Origin: Burkholderiales bacterium UBA1834
GTDB lineage: Bacteria; Pseudomonadota; Gammaproteobacteria; Burkholderiales; Burkholderiaceae_C
DNA length: 64,000 bases
Reading direction: 5' to 3'
Assembly: GCA_002339015.1 (NCBI GenBank)
Contig: DDJC01000091.1
Coordinates: 61,288 to 125,287, forward strand
Both the position numbers and the translations under genes were made by a program. This document shows positions 9,825 to 18,300 of this stretch, in pieces. The first letter of the stretch is position 1. Every line of letters begins with the position of its first letter. The notes under the pieces are model-generated. The model saw only the letters and a list, made by a program, of their open reading frames with translations. It had not been told where the DNA came from and searched no databases.

Positions 9825-10487
9825 ATGACCTCAGCGATCCACCCCGCGCCCGCCCGAACGAGCATTTTCTCGCGCATCGCCCGGCAAGGGGCAGCGCTGG
9901 CCGTGGCGGGCCTGTGTTGGGCAGCCTCGACGGCGCAGGCCGTGGGTGTGAGCGTGGCCCATGGCACCGGCTATCCTGACAGCACGGCGTCGGTGTCGTT
10001 CGAACTGGATTTTGACCAGGGTGCGCCAGCGTTCGATTTCTACCTGCAGCTGGATCCGCAAACCCTGCCGGTGCAGCTCAACTTCCGCAGCGGCTGGGCC
10101 ACGTGGAACGATCTGCCCCTGAACGATGCCGCCGTGCCTTTCGCGCTGAGCGATGCATCAGGCACCTGGGGGCCTGACTACGCGGCGGGCCTGGCCCTGT
10201 CGGCCGAGCCCCTGACCGGCCTGTTGCGCCTGACCTACGCCTTTGACCTGGCGGGCCTGTCCGTCGGGCAGAGCGCCGTCATCGGCCTGAGCTTCGAGTA
10301 CTTCGACAGCGATGTGGGTGATTTCGTCACACTGACCCCCACCGCCTCGGTCACCGCCGTGCCCGAAGCCGATGCCGCCCTGCTGGCCCTGGCCGGCCTG
10401 GGTGTGGCCGGTGGCATGCTGGCGCGTCGCCGCGCGCGTGAGCGCACCGTGCACCACACACCACGGGGTACGCCCGCCTTGGCATGA
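9825..10487 (+). CDS. PEP-CTERM-type exported protein, possibly cohesin-like
   Basis: 220 residues. The start is the ATG preceded by AGGAAG at about 9811. An N-terminal Sec signal (arginine-containing, hydrophobic about residues 22-38, AQA cleavage) is followed by a beta-rich domain opening with VGVSVAHGTGYPDSTASVSF, which resembles the first strands of cohesin-type domains. The C-terminus has VPEA, a hydrophobic helix and then ARRRARER, the three-part PEP-CTERM sorting signal (here PEA replaces PEP) that exosortase/EpsH enzymes recognise. It sits 92 bp after the giant dockerin-bearing gene and shares an ATGA overlap with the export operon downstream. Inference: a surface partner or anchor of the giant protein. 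The exosortase itself is not in this window. Confidence 0.75.
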   Translation: MTSAIHPAPARTSIFSRIARQGAALAVAGLCWAASTAQAVGVSVAHGTGYPDSTASVSFELDFDQGAPAFDFYLQLDPQTLPVQLNFRSGWATWNDLPLNDAAVPFALSDASGTWGPDYAAGLALSAEPLTGLLRLTYAFDLAGLSVGQSAVIGLSFEYFDSDVGDFVTLTPTASVTAVPEADAALLALAGLGVAGGMLARRRARERTVHHTPRGTPALA

Positions 10488-12415
10488 GCGCTGTACCGGG
10501 CGCCACCCCCGCCGCGGTGGTCGGCGCGGTCAGCTCTGAACCCCGCTGGGGCGCTGGCTTCAGCGTCGGCAGTGAAGCGGGCGCGAACGCCGATTTCTGG
10601 TCGCTGCTCGTCAATGCGCAGACCTCGGATCAGCTCTGCCGTGCCTGGCTGGGCATCCTGTGCCAATGGGTGCCCGGCACCCAGGCCGGCTTGCTGCTGC
10701 TGCATGACGAGGGCGACCGCTACGCGCCCGCCGGCGTCTGGCCCGATCCCGAGCAGGACATGTCCTTCCTGGGCGACGTGGCGCAGCAGGCCCTGGTCGA
10801 GCGGCGCGGCGTCGTCCGCGAGGAGAGCAACGGCCTGGCCCAGTGCGCCTACCCGCTGCTGAGCGCCGACCAGGCCTATGGCGTGGTGGTGCTGCACGTG
10901 GTCTCGCGCGGCGAGGCCTCGGTGCGCGAGGCCCTGCGCCTGCTGCACTGGGGCGCGGGCTGGCTGGTGGGCCTGTTCGACCGGCGCCACCTGATCGAGC
11001 GCGACGTGCGCCTCAAGCGCTCGGCCATGCTGCAGGACATCCTGCTGGGCGTGATGGCCGAAGAAGGCCCCGAGCAGGCGGGCCGCTGGGTGGTCAACCG
11101 TCTGGCCGAAGCCCTGCCATGCCGGCGCGCCCTGCTGGGGCGCGTCACGCGGGCGGGCCTGGGTGCTGACGTCGAGGTGGTGAGCGTGTCGGGCACCGCG
11201 CACTTCGAACCGCATTCGACCCTGATCGCGCGCGCCCGCGAGGCCCTGCGCGAAGCCGCCGACAGCGGCCAGGCGCAGGTACACCCGATGCAGGACATCG
11301 ATGCCGGTGCCGCACCGCTGCTGGCCGCGAGCGCCTTGGCCGATTACGCGCAGGAGGCCCAGGCACGCTGTGTGATCGCCCTGCCGCTCGAACACCAGGG
11401 GCGTTGCCGCGGTGCGCTGCTGCTCGATTTCGACCATCGCGTGTCGGACGAGCTGAAGTCCTTTCTCGACACCCTGGCTTTGGCACTGGCCCCCGGCCTG
11501 GCCTTGCAGGACGCCGCCACGCGCGGCTGGTGGGCCCATGGCCGCGACCGCGTGGCCGAGCTCTGGGCCTTGCTGGTCGGGCCGCGCCACCCGGGCTGGA
11601 AGCTGGTTGGCGGCGTGGCGCTGGTGGCCCTGGTGCTGGCCAGTGTCGTCAGTGTCGATTACCGCGTGCGCTCGCCGGCCACGGTGGAGGGGCGTGTGCA
11701 GCGTTCAGCCGTGGCGCCGTTCGAGGGCTTCATCAAGGAGGCCCGTGTGCGCGCGGGCGACACCGTGAAGCAGGGCGACGTGCTGGCCCGCCTGGACGAC
11801 CGCGACCTGAAGCTCGAAGCCGCCAAGTGGCAGGCCGAGGCCGAGCTGGCCGATCGCAAGCTGCGCGAGGCCATGGCACGCGGGCAGCCGGTCGATGTGC
11901 GCCTGGCCCAGGCCGAGGCCGAGCAGGCGCATGCCGAGCTGTCCATGGTCACCGAAAAGCTGGCCCGCGTGGCCATCACCGCGCCCTTCGACGGCATCGT
12001 GGTGCGTGGCGACCTGTCGCAGCAACTCGGCGCGCCGGTCGAGCTGGGCAAGGTGCTGTTCGAGGTGGCGCCGCTCGATGCCTACCGCGTGGTGATGAAG
12101 GTCGACGAGCACGACATCGTGCACCTGCGCCATGGCCAGGAAGGCGAGCTGGTGCTGGCCGGTTTGCCCGGCGAGCGCCTGGCGATCAAGGTCAGCAAGG
12201 TGTCGCCCGTGGCCACGGCCGAGGACGGGCGCAACAGTTTCCGCGTCGAGGCCGAGGTGCACGCGCAACCCGGTGCACAGGGCCGGCCCGAGCACCTGCA
12301 GCCCGGCATGGAGGGCGTGGGCAAGGTCAGTGTGGGCGAACACAGCCTGATGTGGCAGGCCTTGCACCGCCTGGGCAACTGGATCCGGTACACGGCATGG
12401 ACGCTGGGACTCTAG
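10484..12415 (+). CDS. GAF-like/HlyD fusion membrane adaptor protein
   Basis: 643 residues, starting at the ATG that overlaps the previous stop (ATGA). Roughly residues 30-360 form a large cytoplasmic part with two GAF-like segments. A single membrane helix lies at about 375-393 (VALVALVLASVVSV). The rest is a HlyD/RND-type adaptor: a lipoyl-like half (VEGRVQRSAVAPFEGFIKEA), a short coiled coil (about 440-490), the second lipoyl half (ITAPFDGIVVRGD) and a beta-barrel ending near 620. Adaptors of this family bridge an inner-membrane component to a TolC channel. A cytoplasmic sensory domain of this size on an adaptor is unusual. The gene overlaps the M50 gene by 19 bp, so the two are almost certainly made together. 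Confidence 0.85.
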   Translation: MSAVPGATPAAVVGAVSSEPRWGAGFSVGSEAGANADFWSLLVNAQTSDQLCRAWLGILCQWVPGTQAGLLLLHDEGDRYAPAGVWPDPEQDMSFLGDVAQQALVERRGVVREESNGLAQCAYPLLSADQAYGVVVLHVVSRGEASVREALRLLHWGAGWLVGLFDRRHLIERDVRLKRSAMLQDILLGVMAEEGPEQAGRWVVNRLAEALPCRRALLGRVTRAGLGADVEVVSVSGTAHFEPHSTLIARAREALREAADSGQAQVHPMQDIDAGAAPLLAASALADYAQEAQARCVIALPLEHQGRCRGALLLDFDHRVSDELKSFLDTLALALAPGLALQDAATRGWWAHGRDRVAELWALLVGPRHPGWKLVGGVALVALVLASVVSVDYRVRSPATVEGRVQRSAVAPFEGFIKEARVRAGDTVKQGDVLARLDDRDLKLEAAKWQAEAELADRKLREAMARGQPVDVRLAQAEAEQAHAELSMVTEKLARVAITAPFDGIVVRGDLSQQLGAPVELGKVLFEVAPLDAYRVVMKVDEHDIVHLRHGQEGELVLAGLPGERLAIKVSKVSPVATAEDGRNSFRVEAEVHAQPGAQGRPEHLQPGMEGVGKVSVGEHSLMWQALHRLGNWIRYTAWTLGL

Positions 12416-14559
12416 GCGCCCAGCTGGTCAGCAGCCACTGGTACCGCGTGGCGGGCGTCGCGCCCCGGCTGCGCGACCACCTGCGCCTGCACGCCCATCG
12501 CTACCGGGGCCAGCCCTGGACGGTGGTCGAAGACCGCTTGAACGGCAAGTTCCACCGCTTCGACGCGCAGGCCTGGCGCATCATGGGCCTGCTCGACGGG
12601 CGCCACACGCTCGAAGCCGTCTGGCAGCAGCTGGCCGCCGAGCCGGATGAAGCCACGCCCAGTCAGGACGACATCCTCGCGCTGCTGGGCCAGTTGCACG
12701 GCATGGACCTGCTGGCCACCGACACGTTGCCCGACCTGGGCGAGGTGGCCGACCGCGACCACCGCCAGGCCCGCAAGCGGCGCTGGTCGAAGGTGATGAA
12801 TCCGCTGGCCATCCGCGTGCCGCTGTTCGACCCGGATCGCCTGCTGGGCCGCCTGGTCGAGGGGCTGCGCCCGGTGCTCAACCGCGGTGGCGCCGTCGCC
12901 TGGCTGCTGTGGGTGCTGCCGGCCATCGTGCTGGCCGCTTCGCACTGGCCCGAACTCACGCGCAATGTCAGCGAGCGCCTGCTGGCCCTGGACAACCTTC
13001 TGATGCTGGCCCTGCTGTTCCCGCTGGTCAAGGCGGTGCACGAGCTGGCCCACGGCATCGCCTGCAAGATGCGTGGCGGCGAGGTGCACGACATGGGCGT
13101 GATGCTGCTGCTGATGCTGCCGGTGCCTTACGTCGAGGCCTCCAGCTCCTGGGCGTTTCCGCGCAAGCGCGATCGCATGCTGGTGGGCGCGGCCGGCATG
13201 CTGGTCGAGCTGGCCATCGCGGCCGGGGCCTTCTACCTGTGGCTCTGGCTGGAGCCAGGCCTGGCCAAGGCCCTGGCCTACGACGTGGCCGTGCTGGCCA
13301 GCGTGACCACGGTGCTGTTCAACGCCAACCCGCTGCTGCGCTACGACGGCTACTACGTGCTCAGCGATGCGGTCGAGATCCCCAACCTGGCGCAGCGCGC
13401 CACGCGCTACTGGGGCTACCTGTTCGAATCGCGGATGCTGGGCCGGCGCGATGCGCTGTCGCCCGCGATGGCCCAGGGCGAGGCCGGCTGGTTCATCGCC
13501 TATGCACCGCTGGCCTTTGCCTACCGCTGCATCGTGATGTTTTCCATCGCGGTCTTCGTGGCGACGCAGTACTACGCCGTCGGCATGGTGCTGGCCATCT
13601 GGAGCGTGGTGATGACGCTGGGCATGCCGCTGTACAAGGGCCTGGGCCGTTTCTGGTCGCTGGTGGTGGCGCGCGAGGCCGGGCGGCGTGGGCAACGCGC
13701 CGCGCTGGCCTTGCTGGGCGCGCTGCTGGTGTTGCTGTTCGCCATCCCGATGCCCTTGCGCACGCAGGCCGATGGTGTGCTGTGGCTGCCCGAAAACGCC
13801 ATCGTGCGGGCTGGGCAGCGCGGTTTCGTCGAGCAGATGCAGGCGCAGCCGGGCCAGCGCCTGATCCCTGGGCAACCCGTGCTCAATCTGGTCGAGCCGG
13901 TGCTGGCGGCGCAGCGCGCAGTGCAGCAGGCCCGCCGCGACACCGTGCAGATCCGCTACGACGCGGCCTTGACGGTCGACCCCACCCTGGCCGCGCAGGT
14001 GGCCCCGGCGCTGGCCCGCGAGAACCAGGTGCTGGCCCACCTGGACGATCGCCAGGCGCGCCTGGTGGTGCGCAGCGGTGCGGCCGGCCAGTTGTGGGTG
14101 CCCGCCAGCGAAGACCTGCAGGGCCGCTACATGCGCCAGGGCCAGGTGATGGCCTACGTGGTCACGCCTGCCGCGCCACGCGTGCGCATCATCGTCGACC
14201 AGGTCGACGAGAACCTGATCCGTGCGCACACCAGGCGCATCCTGGTCAAGGTGCCCTTCGACCCGGGCCGTGCGTGGCCGGCCACGGTGGTGCGCGCCGT
14301 GCCCTCGGCCTCGCGCGAGCTGCCCAGCGCGGCGCTGGGCCGCCAGGGCGGCGGTGCGGTGGTGACCGACCCGCGTGACGACAGCGGCAAACGCGCGCTG
14401 ATCTCGCACTTCGAGTACGAGCTGGCCCTGCCTGACGACTTCCCCTACCACCTGATCGGCAGCCGCGCCAGCGTGCGTTTCGAGCACGACATGGAACCCG
14501 TGGGTTACCGGCTGTGGCGTTCGGTGCGGCGCCTTTTCCTGGGGTACTTCCATGCCTGA
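12397..14559 (+). CDS. PqqD-like / M50 site-2-type metalloprotease / HlyD-like membrane protein
   Basis: 720 residues. The start chosen is the ATG inside the end of the upstream gene, because homology begins there. Residues about 20-110 resemble a PqqD-type peptide-binding domain (WTVVEDRLNGKFHRFD, ending HGMDLL). Several membrane helices follow, with the zinc-metalloprotease motif HELAH at 215-219 and the second metal-binding motif LLRYDGYY around D317, as in the M50 (site-2 protease) family. After the last helix (about 440-455) there is a periplasmic HlyD-like region (NAIVRAGQRGFVEQMQAQPG) to the C-terminus. The neighbours are a HlyD adaptor upstream and a SecA-like ATPase downstream (8-bp overlap). 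Likely role: recognising and cleaving an exported substrate at the inner membrane, inferred from the fusion. Confidence 0.85.
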   Translation: MDAGTLGAQLVSSHWYRVAGVAPRLRDHLRLHAHRYRGQPWTVVEDRLNGKFHRFDAQAWRIMGLLDGRHTLEAVWQQLAAEPDEATPSQDDILALLGQLHGMDLLATDTLPDLGEVADRDHRQARKRRWSKVMNPLAIRVPLFDPDRLLGRLVEGLRPVLNRGGAVAWLLWVLPAIVLAASHWPELTRNVSERLLALDNLLMLALLFPLVKAVHELAHGIACKMRGGEVHDMGVMLLLMLPVPYVEASSSWAFPRKRDRMLVGAAGMLVELAIAAGAFYLWLWLEPGLAKALAYDVAVLASVTTVLFNANPLLRYDGYYVLSDAVEIPNLAQRATRYWGYLFESRMLGRRDALSPAMAQGEAGWFIAYAPLAFAYRCIVMFSIAVFVATQYYAVGMVLAIWSVVMTLGMPLYKGLGRFWSLVVAREAGRRGQRAALALLGALLVLLFAIPMPLRTQADGVLWLPENAIVRAGQRGFVEQMQAQPGQRLIPGQPVLNLVEPVLAAQRAVQQARRDTVQIRYDAALTVDPTLAAQVAPALARENQVLAHLDDRQARLVVRSGAAGQLWVPASEDLQGRYMRQGQVMAYVVTPAAPRVRIIVDQVDENLIRAHTRRILVKVPFDPGRAWPATVVRAVPSASRELPSAALGRQGGGAVVTDPRDDSGKRALISHFEYELALPDDFPYHLIGSRASVRFEHDMEPVGYRLWRSVRRLFLGYFHA

Positions 14560-16630
14560 GACGCCGCAGGGGGCCATGCGCAGCGCCGCCGGTGGCGAAC
14601 GCCTGGCCGCCTGGCCGCCCGTGAACATCCCGCTGGCCTCGCGCCTGTTCGTCGAGCGCCGCGACGAGGGCGATTCGGCGCTCGACCGCTGGGCCTCGGG
14701 CTGGTGGCTGAGCCGGCCCACCTCCAAGGCGCAGGCCATGCGCCGCCAGCAGCGCTTCGTGGCCCAGGTGGTGGCGCTGGGCGAGACCCTGCACTCGCTG
14801 CCCCAGGCCGAGTTGCTGGCCCAGGCGCGCGCCGCCGCCGAGCGCGCCTTCGTGACCACGCAGCCCGAGGCAGGCGTGCGGGCCCTGGCGCTGGTGCGCG
14901 AGGCCGCCCGCCGCACCCTGGGCCTGCTGGCCTACCCGCCGCAGATCTACGGCGCGTGGATGCTGGTCAGTGGCCACCTGATCGAGCTGGACACCGGCGA
15001 AGGCAAGACGCTCACGGCCGCGCTGGGTGCCTGTGTGGGCGCACTGGCCGGCGTGCCCACCCACGTGATCACCGTCAACGACTACCTGGCCCAGCGCGAC
15101 GCGCAGAAGATGTCCGCGCTGTTCAGCTACCTGGGCCTGCGCGTGGGCGTGGTGCACAGCGGTGTGGCCCAGGCGCTGCGCCATGTGGCGTACGCGCAGG
15201 ACCTGACCTACTGCACCAACAAAGACGTGGTGTTCGATTACCTGCGCGATCGTGTGAACGCACGCGGCGTGCACAGCCGCGCCCAGCTCACGGTGCGCCG
15301 CCTGCACGGCCAGGTGCACAGCCAGGAGCCGCTGCGCCTGCGCGGCCTGCACTTCGCCATCGTCGATGAGGCCGACAGCATCCTGATCGACGAGGCGCGC
15401 ACGCCGCTGATCCTGTCAGCCGCGCGCGAAGCCGGCGAGGAAGCACGCGCCTACGAGCACCTGCTCAGCGTGGCCGCCTCGCTGAAGGCAGGCCAGCACT
15501 ACCGTTTGATCGAGCCGCACCGCCAGCCGGAGCTCAAGGACGAAGGCCGTGCCGTGCTCGAAGACCTGGCCCGCGAGATGGCTGCGGAGGTTGAGCATGG
15601 GGATGCCGCCCCCGACGCTCTGATGGGCTTCTGGCGCGTGGCCTGGGTGCGTGAGCACTACATCCTGCAGGCCCTGCGCGCGCTGCACGTCTTCAAGCGT
15701 GACCAACAGTACGTGGTGCACGAGGGCAAGATCGTCATCGTCGACGAGTTCACCGGCCGCCTGCTGCCCGACCGCAGTTGGGAGCAGGGCCTGCACCAGC
15801 TCGTCGAAGTCAAGGAAGGCTGCAAGATCAGCGGCCAAAACCGCACCCTGGCGCGGCTGACCTACCAGACCTTCTTCGCGCGCTACCTGCGGCTGTCGGG
15901 CATGAGCGGCACCTTGCGGGAGGTCGCGCGCGAGACGGCCGGCGTGTTCAAGGTGCGCACCGTGCGCATCGAGCCCAACCGGCCCAGCCGGCGTGTGACA
16001 CTGTCGCCGCTGTTGCTGCCGGATCAGCCCGCCAAGCACCAGGCCATCGTGGCCGACGTGCGTGAACGCCTGGCCGCGGGGCAGTCGGTGCTGGTGGGCA
16101 CACGCTCGGTGCGCGCGTCGGAAGAGATCAGCGCGGCACTGAACGCGGCGGGCGTGCCGCACCAGGTGCTCAACGCCCGCCAGAACGCCGACGAGGCCGA
16201 GCTGGTGGCGCGGGCCGGCCAGCCGGGCATGGTCACCGTGGCCACCAACATGGCCGGGCGCGGTACCGACATCCCGGTGGCGCCCGAGGTGCTGGCCCGG
16301 GGCGGCCTGCACGTGGTGCTGACCGAATGGCACGAGTCGCCCCGCATCGACCGCCAGCTGGTGGGGCGCGGCGCACGCCAGGGCGAGCCCGGCAGCTGCC
16401 GCACCATCGTCGCGCTGGATGATGAACTGATCGACAAGCATGGCGGCACCACCCTGAAGATGCTGCAGGCGCGCTATGGCGACGGGCCCTGGCCCGCGCA
16501 AGCCATGGCCTGGCTGCAGAAGGCGGCGCAGGGCGCGGCCGAATCCCACAACGCGGCGCAGCGCAGGCAGACGCTCAAGGCCGACCACCGCATGCGCACG
16601 CAACTCGCCTTTTCTGGAGCCACGGAGTGA
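14552..16630 (+). CDS. Accessory SecA-like translocase ATPase
   Basis: 692 residues, shorter than housekeeping SecA (about 900). Walker A is DTGEGKT (residues 147-153), Walker B/DEAD is at 272-275 (VDEADSILIDEARTPLI), and the SecA helicase motifs TNMAGRGTDI and GRGARQGEPG are near 570 and 605. The central preprotein-binding and scaffold regions are recognisable (KIVIVDEFTGRLLPDR). The C-terminal zinc-binding tail that binds SecB is missing. SecA powers protein export through SecYEG. A second, shortened SecA is rare in Gram-negative bacteria, and one placed in an operon with HlyD and M50 proteins points to a dedicated export task. It overlaps the M50 gene by 8 bp and the next gene by 4 bp. Confidence 0.9.
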   Translation: MPETPQGAMRSAAGGERLAAWPPVNIPLASRLFVERRDEGDSALDRWASGWWLSRPTSKAQAMRRQQRFVAQVVALGETLHSLPQAELLAQARAAAERAFVTTQPEAGVRALALVREAARRTLGLLAYPPQIYGAWMLVSGHLIELDTGEGKTLTAALGACVGALAGVPTHVITVNDYLAQRDAQKMSALFSYLGLRVGVVHSGVAQALRHVAYAQDLTYCTNKDVVFDYLRDRVNARGVHSRAQLTVRRLHGQVHSQEPLRLRGLHFAIVDEADSILIDEARTPLILSAAREAGEEARAYEHLLSVAASLKAGQHYRLIEPHRQPELKDEGRAVLEDLAREMAAEVEHGDAAPDALMGFWRVAWVREHYILQALRALHVFKRDQQYVVHEGKIVIVDEFTGRLLPDRSWEQGLHQLVEVKEGCKISGQNRTLARLTYQTFFARYLRLSGMSGTLREVARETAGVFKVRTVRIEPNRPSRRVTLSPLLLPDQPAKHQAIVADVRERLAAGQSVLVGTRSVRASEEISAALNAAGVPHQVLNARQNADEAELVARAGQPGMVTVATNMAGRGTDIPVAPEVLARGGLHVVLTEWHESPRIDRQLVGRGARQGEPGSCRTIVALDDELIDKHGGTTLKMLQARYGDGPWPAQAMAWLQKAAQGAAESHNAAQRRQTLKADHRMRTQLAFSGATE

Positions 16631-17466
16631 CGACGAGAACGATGATGGAGACGACCCGCAGTACCTTGATCACCGGTGCCCTGCTGTCGATGCCGCTGGC
16701 CGCGCTGGCCGCCCCGGGCGAGTACGATTGCCTCATCGAGCCTTCCCAGGTCATCGACATCCGCAGCCCGGTGTCGGGCCTGATCGACAAGGTGCACGTG
16801 GAGCGCGGCGGCGCCGTGAAGCGCGGCATGGTGCTGGTCAGCCTGGAGTCCAGCGTCGAGAAGGCGGCGGTGGATCTGGCGCGTTTCAAGTCCACCATGA
16901 CCGGTTCGCTCAAATCCAGCGAGAGCCGACTGGCCCATGCGGTGAAGAAGCTGACCCGCAAGACCGAATTGGCCGACAAGAACTACACCTCCGCGCAGGA
17001 CCGAGACGATGCAGACGCAGAGCGCCGCATCGCCGAAGCCGAGGCGCTGGCCGCGCGCGAGAACAAGCAGTACGCCCAGCTCGAGTACAACTACACCGCC
17101 AGCCAGTTGGCCCAGCGCCAGCTGCGCAGCCCGATCGACGGCGTCGTGGTCGAGCAGTCCATGTACCCCGGCGAGCTGGCCGAGGTGGGCGAGAACAAGC
17201 CGTCGATCCTGAAGATCGCGCGCATCAACCCGCTGCGGGTCAAGGCCATCCTGCCCATGGCCCTGTACACGAAGATGAAGCCGGGGCAGGGCGCCGAGGT
17301 CGTGCCCGAAAAGCCCCTGCCGGGGCGCTATGCCACCACCGTCACCATCGTCGACAAGGTGGTGGACGCTGCCAGTGGCACCTTTCAGGTGCGGATGGAG
17401 CTGCCCAACGCCAACAACGCGCTGCCCGGCGGCGTGAAGTGCAAGGTGGCTTTCAAGGGGCTGTAA
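16627..17466 (+). CDS. Periplasmic HlyD-family adaptor with signal peptide
   Basis: 279 residues from a GTG start that overlaps the SecA-like stop (GTGA); an ATG five codons in is the alternative. The signal peptide (STLITGALLSMPLAALAA) is followed by a lipoyl-like half (IDIRSPVSGLIDKVHVERGG), a hairpin coiled coil at about 75-150 rich in Lys/Glu/Ala, the second lipoyl half (LRSPIDGVVVEQSMYPGE) and a short beta-barrel. It has no membrane anchor beyond the signal peptide. It is the last gene of the operon and its stop lies 30 bp from the convergent sapC-like gene. It probably forms part of the periplasmic bridge to the TolC protein encoded at 18301-19842. Confidence 0.85.
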   Translation: MTTRTMMETTRSTLITGALLSMPLAALAAPGEYDCLIEPSQVIDIRSPVSGLIDKVHVERGGAVKRGMVLVSLESSVEKAAVDLARFKSTMTGSLKSSESRLAHAVKKLTRKTELADKNYTSAQDRDDADAERRIAEAEALAARENKQYAQLEYNYTASQLAQRQLRSPIDGVVVEQSMYPGELAEVGENKPSILKIARINPLRVKAILPMALYTKMKPGQGAEVVPEKPLPGRYATTVTIVDKVVDAASGTFQVRMELPNANNALPGGVKCKVAFKGL

Positions 17467-17496
17467 GGCCCAAACGCCACCGGGCGCATGCCGGGC

Positions 17497-18288
17497 TCAA
17501 TGCTTGGGCGTGTCCGGCGGCGGCGCGGTCGGGTCCAGGGTCTCGCCATCGGCGCTGACCTGGCTGTGCAGGTCCAGGCGCGCCGCCAGGCGCACCAGGC
17601 TGCCCAGCGACAGCAGGTGCGCCTCGATCCACGACAGCTCGCCGCTGCGGAACAGCTCGATGGCGCGCGCATCGTCGATGCCGCGGTAGCGCTCCGCATC
17701 GACCACCCACACGCCCTGCAGCACCTGCTTCTGGCCATGGCGCTCGACCTGGATCGTCTTGGGCACCAGCAGGCCCATCTGCCGCAGGCGCTGCGCGAAG
17801 GCGGTGGTGCGCTGCACCTCGGCATGGAAACGCTGGAGAAAGGCAAGGATGCGCTGCAGGTATTCCGACTCCTGTGCCTGCTCGTCGAACAGCGATTCGC
17901 CCTCGTGCACGCCCAGGCCCGGGTAGGTCTCGTCGATGCACACGGTGAGCTGCTGGCTCTCGGCTTCGGTCTTGGCCAGCACGAAGGGGTAGCGCCGCGC
18001 GAAGGCCGGAATGTAGGTGTCGGCAGCCCAGCGGCCTTCGTCGTCGACCATCAGGTTCTCCGCCTGACGCAGGCCCACCAGGGCCGCCACCGAGATGGGG
18101 CCATCGGCTTCGCCCACGAACACGATGGGGTAGTCGCGCGCGGCGTCGACGAACTCGGTGCTGGCGATGGGCACGGCATTGGTCTTGGCGGCGAAGCGGA
18201 AGTGGTCGCCCGCCACGGCCAGGCGCGTGGTCAGGTGGCGCTCGCGGTTCAGGGGCACCGGGCGTTCGTAGAACAGCAGCTGGGTCAT
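17497..18288 (-). CDS. SapC family protein
   Basis: 263 residues. The family signature is clear: DYPIVFVGE, PISVAALVGLRQAENLMVDD, ADTYIPAFARRYPFVLA and a C-terminal AHLLSLGSLVRLAARL. The family is named after sapC of the Campylobacter fetus S-layer locus; its biochemical role is not established. No signal peptide or membrane helix is seen. It follows the tolC-like gene by 12 bp on the same strand, so the two form an operon facing the SecA/M50/HlyD operon. The S-layer association fits a function in export or display of the giant protein, but this is inference. Confidence 0.85.
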   Translation of the reverse strand: MTQLLFYERPVPLNRERHLTTRLAVAGDHFRFAAKTNAVPIASTEFVDAARDYPIVFVGEADGPISVAALVGLRQAENLMVDDEGRWAADTYIPAFARRYPFVLAKTEAESQQLTVCIDETYPGLGVHEGESLFDEQAQESEYLQRILAFLQRFHAEVQRTTAFAQRLRQMGLLVPKTIQVERHGQKQVLQGVWVVDAERYRGIDDARAIELFRSGELSWIEAHLLSLGSLVRLAARLDLHSQVSADGETLDPTAPPPDTPKH

Positions 18289-18300
18289 GGCGTGATCCTC

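Noticed and set aside
11404..12396. Upstream extension of the M50 protein frame by about 330 codons
   Set aside because: The extension lies inside the HlyD adaptor gene in another frame and is Arg/Gly/Ala-rich; M50-family homology starts at the ATG at 12397.
12412..14916. Long minus-strand frame opposite the M50 and SecA-like genes
   Set aside because: Low-complexity His/Gln/Arg-rich translation without motifs; the plus strand carries HELAH and Walker motifs.
17468..17508. Inverted repeat GCCCAA/TTGGGC between the convergent HlyD and SapC genes considered as a bidirectional terminator
   Set aside because: The stem is only 6 bp with a 29-nt gap and no T-run on either side.
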